From Avena insularis (taxonomy: Eukaryota; Streptophyta; Magnoliopsida; Poales; Poaceae), in the NCBI GenBank assembly GCA_023614405.1, contig CM042694.1:483201392-483265391 (forward strand): a stretch of DNA of 64,000 nt. The letters run 5' to 3'. Shown one piece after another: positions 11,358 through 22,399 of the stretch (positions within the stretch are counted from its first letter, which is position 1; every line of letters starts with the position of its first letter). Below the pieces are notes generated by a model that searched no databases, had not been told where the DNA came from, and was given only the letters and a program-made list of their open reading frames with translations. A program made the translations under genes and the position numbers.

Positions 11358-11641
11358 TGTGAGATCCAGGCACATGGCTTAATAGGATTGATAGGATACC
11401 CATATCAACAAGTTGCAACTTCTTTCCCGGAAGCTCATTCGAAAAGAACTCTAAGGTTAAACGTGCTTGGCCTAGAGCAATTTAGGATGGGTGACCGACC
11501 GGGAAGTGGGTAACCGGGTGCGCACGAGTGAGAACAAAGTGCACAGAAAAGACTAGTGTTGGTCTGTGGGGCCAGTCTAGATATCCTATTAAGCTGCCAG
11601 GAGTGACACCCCCCGGGCCCAGGAGTGGACGGGGTGTTACA
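11358..11641 (+). repeat. Cassandra 3' LTR
   Basis: 284 bp, nearly identical to 10875-11159, with one 1-bp deletion and about seven substitutions. GGATG follows it. Confidence 0.9.
11434..11512 (+). ncRNA. 5S-rRNA-derived block in Cassandra 3' LTR
   Basis: This is the same block as at 10950-11030. One change is GTTAAGCGTG to GTTAAACGTG in the A-box region. The C-box stretch GGATGGGTGACC is kept. Confidence 0.8.
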
Positions 11642-12978
11642 GGATGTATGGCATAACAGGCATCTGGGATTAAAAATCCGGGTGTTGACAACAACTAGGT
11701 TGTCAATTCAGCTGCACCTGGTAACAATCTTGCTCAACGCAGTTTATCAGTAGCAACAGTTTTGTAATAGCAATAACAAAGTAATAGCAGTAGTAGAAGT
11801 AAAGACAGTAGTAACAATTGCAGTAAACCGTAGGATTAAAGCGCGGTAGGCATAGGGATGGATGGACGGGCGTTGAATGGATAAGACAATTCATATAGAA
11901 ATCAAGATATAGGGCAATTGCAGATAAATAAGATAAAGCATCCAAGTACTAAATAATCATAGGCATGTGTTCTATATATAGTCATACGTGCTCGTAATGA
12001 GAACTTGCACAACATATTTTGTCCTGCTAGCCCGTTTGCAGCGGGGCCTCAAGGGAACTACTGGCAATTAAGGTGCTCCTTTTAATAGAGCACCGGAGCA
12101 AAACATTAACACTCCGTGAACACACGTAATCCTCATATCATAGCCATTCCTTCCGGTTATCCCGATTATTGTCACTTCGGGGCCTTTGGTTCTGGACAAT
12201 AATATGTGTATACAACTTGTAGGTAAGATCACAAACAATACTATCATCATGAATCAATAACATGTTCAAATCTGAAATCATGGCACTCGGGCCCTAGTGA
12301 CAAGCATTAAGCATAACAAGTTGCAACAAAGTCAAAAATCACTAATAATATATACTAGGCACCATGCCCTACGATCTGATGCCATTACATGAATGATCTC
12401 ATCCAATCCCTACCATCCCCATAGCCTACGACAGGGGATTACTCACTCATGGATGGGAGAATCATGGATGGTTGATGGAGAAGCGATGGTGATGATGATG
12501 GTGATGATCTCCTCCAAGTACCTGTCCCGGCAGGGTACCAGAACGGAGTTTCTGGTTCCGAATTGCGGTATCTGGTGGTGGCGGTGCAACAGAACTCTAT
12601 CTGGAAAAACGTCGACCCCCCCAGGGTTTTAGGTCAAGGGGCATCTTATAGGCAAAGAAGGAGGCCGAGGGGGTGCCCGAGGCGGCCACACCACTCCTAG
12701 GCACGACCTGGGCTGGCCCGCGTGGCCAGGTGGTGTGGCCCCCTCGTGGCCCTCCTCTGTCTTGTCTTTTGGCTCCATGAGTCTTCTAGTGAAATAGGAT
12801 TTTTGGCATATTTTCCAGGATTTTTCCTGATAGTTGATTTTCTGCACAAAAACTAGACACCAAGGTAATTCTGCTGAAAATAGTGCCAGTCCGTGTTAGT
12901 TGTAGCCAAATCACACAAGTTTAGAGGAGAAACAATAGCAAAAGTGTTCGGGAAAGTAGATACGTTTTGACCGTATCA

Positions 12979-15318
12979 AATCCCCCCAAGCTTAGCTTAT
13001 TGCTTGTCCTAAAGCAATTTAGTTGAAAACTGAGTGCGATAAAAGATCTTTCATGAACACATTTGCTTCATAAGATGTATATATTCTCAGCATATGATCA
13101 AATACTTAGGTAATTCATAATAAAGAGTATGCAAATAAGTTCACTTAATAGTCATTGCAAGCTATGAAGAGATTCCAACTCAAAAATAATAAGTAGCATG
13201 AAACATAAACATAAGTAACATTGCAATGCTCATAAAAAGGTATGATAGAGTGATATCTCGCTTGCCTTTGATTGTAGAGCAAACATAAATGCCAAGGCAC
13301 CTCTGAAGTTCAAGTGAAGACTAGAAGTAAAGATGTCAAAGATGCAAGCATCAAAGTCATGACATAATTAGCCAAGTTTCGAGACAAGCACATTACACTA
13401 AGAATGACAACTATGCTCTCAAGAAAGTGCTCATAGAACAAGTGGTGACTCAACAAGGAAGTGAAAATGTTTTGGAAAGTTTGAAAGGCTTACAATGCTG
13501 AAAGTATGGTACTCATTAGCTTTGAGCTCTCATTGCCCCTATCATAAGTATCTTAAAATGGTTAAGGTGAAAGTGAGGTCCAGTATGAATTATATGCTTG
13601 ACATACCATAAACTGGAAAGCTCATGTCCCTTGAGTACGAGGGCCGCTCCTCATGCTACTCAACTTTAGTTACTGGTAAGTTCTTATCATAGTAAATACA
13701 TGCGTATCATAGAGAACCGCCAATAGGGTACCCCTTGCACATGATACAGGAGCTATCCCATAATAAAAATGACAAGGTAAGCAGACAATGAGCATCTCGG
13801 CAATCTTCTTATTTACCATGGGAAAATGGTGCTTTTTTCTCTCTTTCCTCTTTTCTCATTTTTTTCTTTTTCTCAATCTCTATCTCTTTTTTATAAGAAG
13901 AATGCTTCCTAGATTGCTCACTATGGTGATGCTGCAAGTTTCCACCATGATTCGGCATGGCTTAGGCTAGCGGCCCAGGCGTTTCTCTAACACACATACA
14001 TAACTCCATGGACTTACAAGCTCCCCTTTTATTTCACACCAACGACATCCGTAAACAAAAGAGCATGATATCAACTGGGTACATATTTACAGGTGTTGAA
14101 AGCGTTCCCTGTGACAGCACGTGTTCTGCTAATCCCCAGCCTATAATTTGCAAGCATATAACTTTCATGGACAGTCACAATAGTTCAGGTTTATTAAGTG
14201 CAACAAATAAAGTGTGCCATCAAGTTCGTGAGAGCTTTACTAACTAACTTTCTCATAACAAGCAAACATTTTATTCGGAAGAAAACAAGGCATACTGAAT
14301 ATGCATGGAATAGCAAATGATGCTAATAGGTAGGTATGGTGGACACTTTTGGCAATATTGGTTTTGGGGAGTTGGAAACACGAGTAGAGCTCATACTCAA
14401 TGCAAATGAAGGCTAGCAATAGAAAGGGAGCGACAAACGAGAGAGCAATAACTGTCATAATCATGCTTGCAACAAAACATGACTAATTATGGCATGAAAG
14501 TGATTCAAGAACCCTGAGGCAAAATAATTCATCGAGGCTTAACTGATTATTGTTTTAGTCATATGCATGCGTGAGCATGTGCCAAGTCGGTTCAAGTGAA
14601 ACATTCAGAGGAGGATACCACAATGTCATACCAAGTTATGAATAGAACAATGCAAGCAAACATTCATATGACATGCTACAAACCATTAGCAAGCTGGAGC
14701 TAATCATAAGAAAGCAAGAACTACTAAGCATCCATAAATAACATACACCTTACATGAACAAAACAAGCATGCCCACAATGATGAGTATATGTACAAAAAT
14801 GAAAACAAATAGAATTCATTACCAGCCTCTTACCACACCTCAAGTTATTAATCTTCATTATTGCCTTTCACTTGTGTGGCTTGAATAATAACATGAAACC
14901 AAACTCTACTGAGGACTGCTGAACCCTGCAACAAACTGCACAAAACCAAAGAAGAACATAAAATATTTTTGGTGTTTTTGATTTTTAAAGGTAGGAACGA
15001 AAAGGAAGATCAAGCAAAGCGAAATGTTTTTGGGTTTTTTGAATAATTAAGACAAAACTAAAAGAAAGAGGCAAACTAAGGCAAAAAGATAAAGAAGCAA
15101 GGAAAGAGAAATAACGAAATATTTTTGGTCTTTTTGTGTTTTGGAAAGCAGAAATAAAGCAAGAACAAAGACTAAAAAGAAAACGAAACATGGATATACA
15201 AAGTACCGACTGAACGTGATATGTAGATGAGTGTGATGTCGGTGTACCTCCCCTAAGCTTAGGCTTTTGGCCTAAGTGTGTATCAATCCCAAGCTGGCCA
15301 AGAAGGAGCGCCTCCATA
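12979..15318 (-). other. Z 3' non-coding region and polypurine tract
   Basis: No gene is visible. On the minus strand it ends with AAGCTAAGCTTGGGGGGATT, the polypurine tract that abuts the 3' LTR. The sequence is the inverted counterpart of the X', X and Y 3' regions, including the shared segment around the GGGGATTAGCAGAAC motif and a homopyrimidine run on the plus strand at about 13831-13890. Confidence 0.7.
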
Positions 15319-16395
15319 TTATGGAAAGGAAGTGCCTTCATCCTGATATGAACTCGAGGACGCCCGCGCGTAGTGCGCAGAGTAGTCGTAAGAGGGCACA
15401 TCCCCCTGGTGCTGCCCGTGGAAACCAAGCAAGCGGAGCTGCTCGTCCACCTCCTCCTTGGAACGCGACCATGGCATCCTACAAATACTGAACAAAGTGG
15501 ACTGTGGCAAAGGAATTTCCCTCTCGTCTCCGTCAGTAAACAACATCCTATAAACTAAATTCTCGGTACTAGAGTCAGTAGTAACAAAATGATGTGTTTT
15601 CATAGCAGCAAGATCAAGCCTTTGTGGTGTCAACATAGTGTCATTAGGATCAACAGAAAGTTCTAAGGCAGCAACCATGCGTGAGGCAATAATACCCCCA
15701 TAAATGGGTCCTCTAGCAGCTAAGCGACGGGCAATGAGAGAACCCAGATTATACTTGGTATCATTATTAAGTGCAGCAACAAGAAAGGCTAAATGATAAT
15801 TAGAAATATTACTAGTGTTCTCCCTACCAAGAATGCTAGTGGCAAGATAATAAGCAAAATATCTAATAGCTGGGAGTTGAATGTTCCTTATCTTCCCACG
15901 CTGAGTTGTGCGGCCATCGTCATTTGTCACACTTAGGTAGAGCTCCAGCAAATCAGCGAGTCGACCTTGGATCTTCTTCACTGTCCTAGTCATGCCTATG
16001 CCTATAATGCTGCAAAATCTTTCCAATGGCATGGTAATAGGCATATTATAAATTTTGAATGAAACAGTTGACCGATAAGGGGTGTTAGTCAAAACAAAAC
16101 TTTCAATGAAAGTTTTGGTGAGCACGGCATATTGCTCACTCTCATCTTCCATGTAAGTGGTCAGACCAACCCTCTGAACTAGTAGTAAGAAATCATCGAG
16201 GATCCCTGCAGCCTGCAAAAAGGTAAAACAAGGGAAGGTAGATGGGTGAGCATCTCCCTCATCTCCTTCATTTCCAAAGCGTGGTGCAATAAGATCTTCA
16301 TTATATGATGGCCTAAATTGAGAAGCTGATCTCGAAGGCCTTGCCCTCCTAGGTGTGTCCCTCTCAAATACTTCTCCAAAAGTGTGGTTGTTCAT
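15319..16395 (-). CDS. Athila-type ORF in the envelope position of Z
   Basis: This open frame of about 358 codons starts from MNNHTFGEVFERD (ATG at 16395). The frame is open for 19 more codons upstream, but a good 3' splice site (TTTCAG, about 16406) lies just before this ATG, so I prefer it. The protein has an N-terminal charged region, then a segment resembling the plant Athila ORF1/retrotransposon-protein family (FLTKTFIES-like start, then LERFCSIIGIG and IRYFAYYLATSILGREN). No signal peptide or clear membrane helix is visible, so an envelope function is not shown. It sits between the protease remnant and the 3' LTR, the slot used for envelope-like genes in Athila elements. Function is unknown. 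It is the only long intact frame in Z. Confidence 0.6.
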   Translation of the reverse strand: MNNHTFGEVFERDTPRRARPSRSASQFRPSYNEDLIAPRFGNEGDEGDAHPSTFPCFTFLQAAGILDDFLLLVQRVGLTTYMEDESEQYAVLTKTFIESFVLTNTPYRSTVSFKIYNMPITMPLERFCSIIGIGMTRTVKKIQGRLADLLELYLSVTNDDGRTTQRGKIRNIQLPAIRYFAYYLATSILGRENTSNISNYHLAFLVAALNNDTKYNLGSLIARRLAARGPIYGGIIASRMVAALELSVDPNDTMLTPQRLDLAAMKTHHFVTTDSSTENLVYRMLFTDGDEREIPLPQSTLFSICRMPWSRSKEEVDEQLRLLGFHGQHQGDVPSYDYSAHYARASSSSYQDEGTSFP

Positions 16396-17235
16396 CTCCT
16401 CTATTCTGAAATTTAAGCATCCATCATACAAGTGATCGCAAAGTGAATACATAATGAAAGGAACTACTCACAAGGACTTGTAAGAGGCCTAAACATGCAT
16501 CAAAACAATTTCTCTAAGCATTGAACAAGCTTACAAGCTCACATAACCTGTCACCTATAGTAGCAAAATACTCAAGACATAATCCATTAAACACAAATCT
16601 ACTTGGACAAGCGAAGGAGTCACATACCGGAGAACAAATGCTCCAAATTTCAGCAGCAAAGATGGGCTGAGCAAGGAGATCGAAAAATCGCGAGCAAGAA
16701 CAGCAGGAACACGAGTTTGAGCAATGAACTGGTATTTTCTTGGGAGAGAGCAAGGAGTAGCATGAGGGAGAGTAAGTGGAGGGCCAGAGGTGGCCCACAC
16801 CATGGCCAAGAGCGCCCCTGGGGTGGCTGCACCACCAGGTGGTGTGCCTGCCTAGTGGCCCCCCTGGATCACTCCAGGTACTTCTCTGCCCCTCTTTTGA
16901 CGTAAAAATTTAATATGGTTTTTTTGGAATTTTTCGAGACACTTTATTTTTTAGCAATTTTCAGGTATTGATGAATAATTTTCAGGCAGAAAGATAATTT
17001 TGGAATGATGCAATAACAAAACAAAACTAAAACTTCAGAAGTTCTAAGATACTGTAATATGCAAGCAACTAGCAATAGAAAAGTAAACTAGGTGAAAGCA
17101 AAAATTAAAATGGATAAACTAAAAGTAAGAAAACATAATCATGGTGAAAACATTGTTTTTGTTCATTAAAATCCATTTGTTAACAAGGTTGATCAGGTCT
17201 TGTTACCAAAACAATTTTATATGAAACAAAACTTT
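16396..17235 (-). other. Z region between protease fragment and ORF, with probable intron
   Basis: Mostly non-coding. On the minus strand a donor CCGGTATGTG (GT at 16627-16626) and an acceptor TTTCAG (ending 16406) bound about 222 bp just upstream of the ORF start. A GC-rich segment at 16760-16900 resembles the one before the coiled-coil ORF of Y (about 60950-61020). RT, RNaseH and INT, expected here, are deleted. Confidence 0.45.
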
Positions 17236-17587
17236 TCATTTCACTAAATGATTATGGTACCTCAACCTTGATTGCATGGTCCCAATCATAATAGTTTCAT
17301 ATTTTTCTCGTGGTATGGGACAATATATTTCTCCAACTTGGATGCCCTCAATATTTTCAATTGAATTTAAGCCAAAATTCCTATCAATCTTATTGGGGAA
17401 ATAGACAGTATGCTCCTTGTCATTAACATTAAAAGTTACCTTTCCTTGATTGCAATTAATAACAGCTCCTGCAGTATTAAAAAAAGGTCTCCCAAGAATA
17501 ATAGACATATTATCATCTTCAGGCATTTCAAGCACAACAAAGTCAATTAATATCAAGCAATTATGAGCCACTTGAACAGGAATATCC
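17236..17587 (-). pseudogene. Z protease (retropepsin) C-terminal fragment
   Basis: The minus-strand frame reads DIPVQVAHNCLILIDFVVLE..., then SIILGRPFFNTAGAVINC and GKVTFNV. This is the C-terminal half of a Gypsy aspartic protease: the flap/hydrophobic region and the ILGRPF signature, as in Athila-type pol. The catalytic D-T/S-G and everything before it are absent. The 5' side is replaced by the start of an inverted LTR at 17588, so the apparent N-terminal residues of the open frame (to 17622) come from LTR sequence. The frame ends at a stop at 17236. It is a remnant only; the protease would cleave the Gag-Pol polyprotein. Confidence 0.7.
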
Positions 17588-18825
17588 TGATACGTCCAAA
17601 ACGTATCTACTTTCTCGAACACTTTTGCTATTGTTTTTCCTCTAAACTTGTGTGATTTGGATACAACTAACGCGGACTGACGCAGTTTTCAGCAGAATTA
17701 CCTTGGTGTCTAGTTTTTGTGCAAAAAATCAACTATCAGGAAAAATCCCGGAAAATATGCCAAAAATCCTATTTCACCAGAAGACTCACGGAGCCAGAAG
17801 ACGAGACGGAGTAGGGCCATGAGGGGCCCACACCACCCAGTCAAGACGCCAGGCGCGCCTGGGGGTGGTGTGGCCGCCTCGGCTGCCCCCTCGGCCTCCC
17901 TCTTCGCCTATAAGTTGCCTCTTGACCTAAAAACCAAGGGGGGTTCGACGTTTTTCCACAAAGAGTTCCACTGCGCCGCCACCACCAGATTCCATGATTC
18001 GGAACCAGAAACTCCATTCTGGCACCCTGCCGAGACGGGGAATTAGAGGAGATCATCGCCATCATCATCACCATCGCTTCTCCAACGACCATCCATGTTT
18101 CCCCCATCTATGAGTGAGTAATCCCCCGCTATAGGCCATGGGGATGGTAGGGATTGTATGATATTGTTCATGTAATGGCATCAGATTGTTAGGGCATGGT
18201 GCCTAGTATCTATTATTAGTGCTTTTTAACTTTGTTGCAACTTGTTATGCTTAATGCTTGTCACTAGGGCCCGAGTGCCATGATTTCAGATATGAACATG
18301 TTATTGATTCATTATGATAGTATTGTTTGTGGTTTTACCTGCAAGTTGTGTACACACGTTGTTGTCCGGAACCAAAGTCCCCGAAGTGATAGCAATCGGG
18401 ATAACTAGAGGGAATGGCTTTGATGTGAGGATTATGTGTGTTCACGGAGTGTTAATACTTTGCTCTGGTGCTCTATTAAAAGGAGCACCTTAATTGCCAG
18501 TAGTTTCCTTGAGGCCCCGCTGCAAACGGGCTGGCATGACAAAAGATGTTGTGCAAGTTCTCATTGCGAGCACGTATGACTATATGAATTGTCTTGTCCA
18601 TGCAATGCCCGTCCATCCATCCTATGAATTTTTTATTAATCCTATTGTTTCTGCAATTGTTACTACATCTTTACTTTTACTACTACTATTACTTTACTAT
18701 TGCTACTACAAAACTATTACTCTTGATAGCTCTTGGTGAGCAAGATTGTTTCAGTCTGACTGAATTGACAACTCAGTTGTTAAGACTTATAAATATTCTT
18801 TGGCTCCCCTTGTGTTTATTGATTT
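17588..18825 (+). repeat. Inverted LTR copy inside Z
   Basis: This plus-oriented LTR starts TGATACGTCCAAAACG and runs to the palindrome centre near 18815-18826. It is the same family as the Z LTRs but differs from the facing arm by substitutions and by indels (for example it lacks most of the segment equivalent to 19040-19150). It is therefore probably a separate, truncated insertion, not a simple fold-back copy. Confidence 0.75.
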
Positions 18826-18858
18826 GACACAAGGGGAGCCAAAGAATATTTATAAGCC
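18784..18858. repeat. Palindrome centre between opposed LTRs
   Basis: The arms ACTTATAAATATTCTTTGGC... (from 18785) and its inverse ending at 18857 face each other across about 10 bp (18816-18825). The stem is about 32 bp here and extends with lower identity through more than 1.2 kb on each side. Confidence 0.85.
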
Positions 18859-20109
18859 TTAACAACTGAGTTGTCAATTCAGCTGCACCTGGTAACAATC
18901 TTGCTCACAGCAGTTTATCAGTAGCAACAGTTTTGTAATAGCAATAACAAAGTAATAGCAGTAGTAAAAGTAAAGACAGTAGTAACAATTGTAGTAAATA
19001 GTAGGATTAAAGCGCGATAGGCATAGGGATAGATGGACGGGCATTGCATGGATAAGACAATTCATATAGCAATCAAGATATAGGGCAATTGCAGATAAAT
19101 AAGATAAAGCATCCAAGTACTAAATAATCATAGGCATGTGTTCCATATATAGTCATACGTGTTCGTAATGAAAACTTACACAACATGTTTTGTCCTTCCA
19201 ACCCGTTTGTAGCGGGGCCTCAAGGGAACTACCGGGTGCTCCTTTCAATAGAGCACCAGAGCAAAGCATTAACACTCCATGAACACACGTAATCCTCATA
19301 TCATAGCCATTCCCTCCGGTTATCCCGATTATTGTCACTTCGGGGCCTTTGGTTCTAGACAATAATATGTGTATACGACTTGCAGGTAAGATCACAAACA
19401 ATACTATCATCATGAATCAATAAAATGTTCAGATCTGAAATCATGGCACTTGGGCCCTAGTGGCAAGCATTAAGCATAACAAGTTGCAACAAAGTCAAAA
19501 AGCACTAATAATAGATACTAGGCACCATGCCCTAACAATCTGATGCCATTACATGAACGATCTCATCCAATCCCTACCATCCCCATAGCCTACAGCGGGG
19601 GATTACTCACGCATGGATGGGGGAATCATGGATGGTTAATGGAGAAGCGATGGTGATGATGATGGTGATGATCTCCGCCAAGTCCCCGTCCCGGCAGGGT
19701 GCCAGAACGGAGTTTCTGGTTCCGAATCACGATATCTGGTGGTTGCGGCGCAACGGAACTCTATCTGGAAAAGGGGCATCTTATAGGTGAAGAGGGAGAT
19801 CGAGGGGGTGCCCGAGGCGGCCACACCACTCCCAGGCGCGGCCTGGGCTGGCCCGCGCGGCCAGGTGGTGTGGGCCCCTCGTGGCCCTCCTCCGTTTCGT
19901 CTTCTGGCTCCGTGAGTCTTCTGGTGAAATAAGATTTTTGGCATATTTTCCGGGATTTTTCCTGATAGTTGATTTTATGCACAAAAACTAGACACCAAGG
20001 TAATTCTGAAAATAAGGTCACCTGTGTTAGTTGTAGCCAAATCACACAAGTTTAGAGGGGAAACAATAGCAAAAGTGTTCGGGAAAGTAGATACGTTTTG
20101 GACGTATCA
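18826..20109 (-). repeat. Z 5' LTR (truncated)
   Basis: Starts at 20109 on the minus strand (TGATACGTCCAAAACG) and runs left to 18826, where the final about 65 bp of the LTR and the primer site are missing. ATGGT at 20110-20114 pairs with 7458-7462. Confidence 0.85.
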
Positions 20110-21010
20110 ATGGTGGATACACGGGGCAACATGCTCCCGAAAATGCCGCAAGCGGCGGTGACAGCAGCCACCATGTACCTCCTCAACAACCAGCCACCGG
20201 TTGGAGATCCACGAGCTGCCATGCACCGATCTATGATCGTGGGCCTGGGGCTAATCGAAGCTGCCCTTGACAAAGAGCCAACACCGGAGCCGAAGAAAAG
20301 CAAGGCTCTGGCCAAACGCTACTCCTCTCCCTCATCCAGCGATGATAGCCATGACCTGTGTTGACATCATCGCTCGCGGCGGCACGATCAAGACTACAAC
20401 GCGCGTGATGAAATCACACAGCGCAAGGTCGACAAAATGCATGCAAGGTGCGCTCGTTTGACTGACTCTGGAGATGATGAGGTGGAACTCTGCGGCGCCA
20501 GATGCTTCCGTAGAGCCATCAGGCAGAAGCGAATGCCTAAAGGGTTCAAACTCCCATCAGAGAACCCAAAATTTGATGGCCTACAGGATCTGAAGCTTTG
20601 GCTGGAAGATCACATCTCCTCCGTCAGGCTGCATGGCGGGATCCGAAGCACGGCCATGCAATGCCTACAGCCGCAGGCGCCCGCCACGATCGCTCCAACA
20701 ATCTCTCATGGGATCAATTCGCAGCTGGGAAGAGCTAGTCTACAGCTTCGTGCACAACTTCAAGGGCACTTACAAAAGGCCCGCATCAATCGAAGAGCTG
20801 AGAGTCTTCCATCAGAGATCTGCAGAGTCGCTGTGCTCGTACATCCAGAGATGATCTATCATCAAGAACTCCACAGAAGACATCTCCGAGGATCATGCAA
20901 TCGACGCGTTCAACGGTGGCATACGCCGCAAAGAGCTCAGGGAGGAGCTGGGTCGCTCAAAGCCCAAAACAATCAACCACCTGATGGAAATCACGAATTG
21001 GTGGGCTGAT
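20110..21010 (+). pseudogene. gag: G gag, central part (capsid)
   Basis: Gag resumes after Z as MVDTRGNMLPKMPQAAV, a signature of this Gypsy gag group. A Ser/Asp/Arg stretch follows, then CFRRAIRQKRMPKGFKLP and ENPKFDGLQDLKLWLEDHI, the start of the Retrotrans_gag domain. A frameshift near 20690 moves the rest (SWEELVYSFVHNFKGTYKRPASIEEL, SAESLCSYIQR) to another frame. A further shift returns the frame near 20860-20990 (ELREELGRSKPKTINHLMEI). At least one stop (after DSSHDLC, about 20362) and these shifts make it non-functional. It would assemble the particle that packages the element RNA. Confidence 0.85.
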
Positions 21011-22153
21011 GGAGAGGATTCGGTGAAAAACCATGCCTACTCCGACGATGACGACGACCTCGGGTGCAGACACGGCCGCCGAGGGAAACATCAAATGCGC
21101 GGATACGAGGACCGCGATGAAGTCGACATGGTCGCAGCCGGCTACGCAGACAAACGCGACGACAACCGCAACAACGGATATCATAGCGGTGGATACCGCG
21201 ACAGTGGGAAAACCACGCAGGTGTGGCAACACCGCATTCGCGAAGAGGCACCCGCAACATTCGTCCAGGACAAACTGTTCGGACCGTGCAACGTGCATTT
21301 CTACATTGATAAGCACGAAGGCAAGAAAAAGTCCAGCCACGTCCTAAAGGACTGCCGCGAGTTCCTCAAGCTCCACGAAGGCCTGGCTCAGATGAATCGC
21401 GACGCGATCAACCAAGGCTACAGAGCTGCCACGGGCGCTGTGGAACATGGAGCTCCTCCACCACCGCCCGGACCACCACCACCTGCGGCTCCACCAACCC
21501 ACAATCATGGAGGAGAGGCATACCCCCGACCACTGGGGAACATGGGGATGATCCAAAAGGGTCGCCCCTCAAATCGAACACAGAAGGCAATCACTCGCCA
21601 AGTCAATTTGGCGACAAACTCTCTGCCATCCACCACTGAGTACCTCAGTGGCAGCGAGTCCTGCATCACTTTCGACAATAGCGACCACCCGCGCCAAGTA
21701 CCTCACCCAGGCCATTGTCCTCTGGTACTCGAAGCACAGATCAGCGGATTCGAGATGAGTCGCGTCTTTATGGACGGCGGAAGCGGCATCAACCTCATGT
21801 TCGCAAGTACCTTGCGAGCAATGCGGATCCCGCTGACATGTCTGGAAGTGTTAGACACGACATTCCATGGTATCGTCCCAGGAAAGGGCATATACCCCTT
21901 GGGGAAAATCAACCTCGACATCATCTTCGGCACGCCACAAAACTTTTGGCGAGAACGCATCAACTTTGAAGTCGTCGACTGGCCCTCACAATACCACTAC
22001 ATCCTTAGACGTGTCGCGTTCGTGAGGTTCATGGCAGTGCCGCACTACGCCTACCTGCAGATGAAAATGCCAGGTCCAAACAGCGCCATCACAATCAATG
22101 GAAGCTTCGAGAGGTCTAACAACTACGACGGGGAATTCAACAGAATCTCCTAG
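20984..22153 (+). pseudogene. G gag C-terminus and aspartic protease
   Basis: This 389-codon open frame begins within gag (EITNWWADGEDSVKNH). It runs through a Asp/Arg-rich nucleocapsid-like segment, a Pro-rich linker of repeated Pro codons, and a protease domain with FMDGGSGINLMF in place of the usual D-T/S-G-A/S. The DGGSG form is common in this plant Gypsy group. Following hydrophobic strands (LGKINLDIIFG, then YHYILRRVAFVRFMA) fit the retropepsin fold. It stops at 22151-22153, before RT, where pol would normally continue, so the polyprotein is broken. The frame is the longest intact stretch of G. Expressed only as part of Gag-Pol in a live copy. Confidence 0.8.
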
Positions 22154-22399
22154 TCCTTCGGCATGCAAGAGGAACTCGCAAGATTGAAGGATTCGACAGA
22201 CAATAGTGTGCCTCCCGTGAGTAGGCCAAGCTCGCCCGATCTATCCTTCGACTCGTCGGTGCATACCAAGAAAATCAGGTCCACCCAATGGAACCGACCA
22301 AGACGGCCCTCATCGCCATCAACTTGAGTTCCGCATAGGAACTCGCGCTCATGGAGTTCCTCCGTGAGCACTGGGAAATCTTCTCCTGGTGTCTAGCGG

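Larger units (their letters stand above)
10875..11641 (+). mobile_element. Cassandra-type TRIM retrotransposon
   Basis: This complete 767-bp miniature LTR element has LTRs of 285 and 284 bp. A 198-bp interior holds only a tRNA-Met primer site (TGGTATCAGAGC, 11162) and a purine-rich tract (about 11345-11357). GGATG flanks both sides. It encodes no protein, so it must be mobilised by enzymes of another element. Both LTRs contain a block matching the promoter half of plant 5S rRNA, the defining feature of the Cassandra family. The LTRs differ at about eight positions by hand alignment, so this is a fairly young copy in an old host sequence. Confidence 0.9.
7570..11690 (+). mobile_element. Solo LTR of a long-LTR Gypsy, carrying Cassandra
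   Basis: The sequence begins TGTAACATCCC and ends GGTGTTGACA, flanked by ACAAC at 7565-7569 and 11691-11695. No internal region, primer site or second LTR belongs to it, so it is a solo LTR left by LTR-LTR recombination. Without the nested Cassandra it is about 3.35 kb, the size of LTRs in the Del/Tekay chromovirus branch. It contains a GC-rich zone at 8220-9130 with a TATA-like site at 8825. ORFs in that GC-rich zone lack codon support. Orientation is inferred from the TATA box and leader. Confidence 0.78.
7463..12978 (-). repeat. Z 3' LTR, split by a solo LTR
   Basis: The LTR is made of 7463-7569 and 11691-12978 (about 1.39 kb together). It starts on the minus strand at 12978 with TGATACGGTC and ends at 7463 with the complement of TGATGACCCACAAG. 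Removing 7570-11690 and one ACAAC restores sequence matching the other LTR across the junction. Confidence 0.85.
7463..20109 (-). mobile_element. Athila-like Gypsy element Z (minus strand) in G gag
   Basis: Z is an LTR element in reverse orientation with ATGGT duplications at 7458-7462 and 20110-20114. Reading on the minus strand from the right: 5' LTR (20109 to 18826, truncated at its 3' end), an inverted LTR copy (18825-17588), a protease fragment (17587-17236), a spliced downstream ORF (16395-15319), a long 3' non-coding region, a polypurine tract next to 12978, and the 3' LTR (12978 to 7463), which is itself split by a solo LTR. Gag, RT, RNaseH and INT are missing. The protease and the envelope-position ORF point to the Athila-type branch of Gypsy. 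Confidence 0.8.

Noticed and set aside
17236..17622. Complete 128-codon protease protein
   Set aside because: The first about 12 residues are read from inverted LTR sequence; only the part below 17588 is protease.
18784..18858. Rho-independent-type terminator hairpin
   Set aside because: It is the junction of two opposed LTRs in plant DNA, not a bacterial terminator.
3355..20109. X' and Z as one element with LTR ends at 3355 and 20109
   Set aside because: The flanks GAGCG and ATGGT do not match each other. Each has its own partner (7416 and 7458), and the 47-bp gag remnant separates them.
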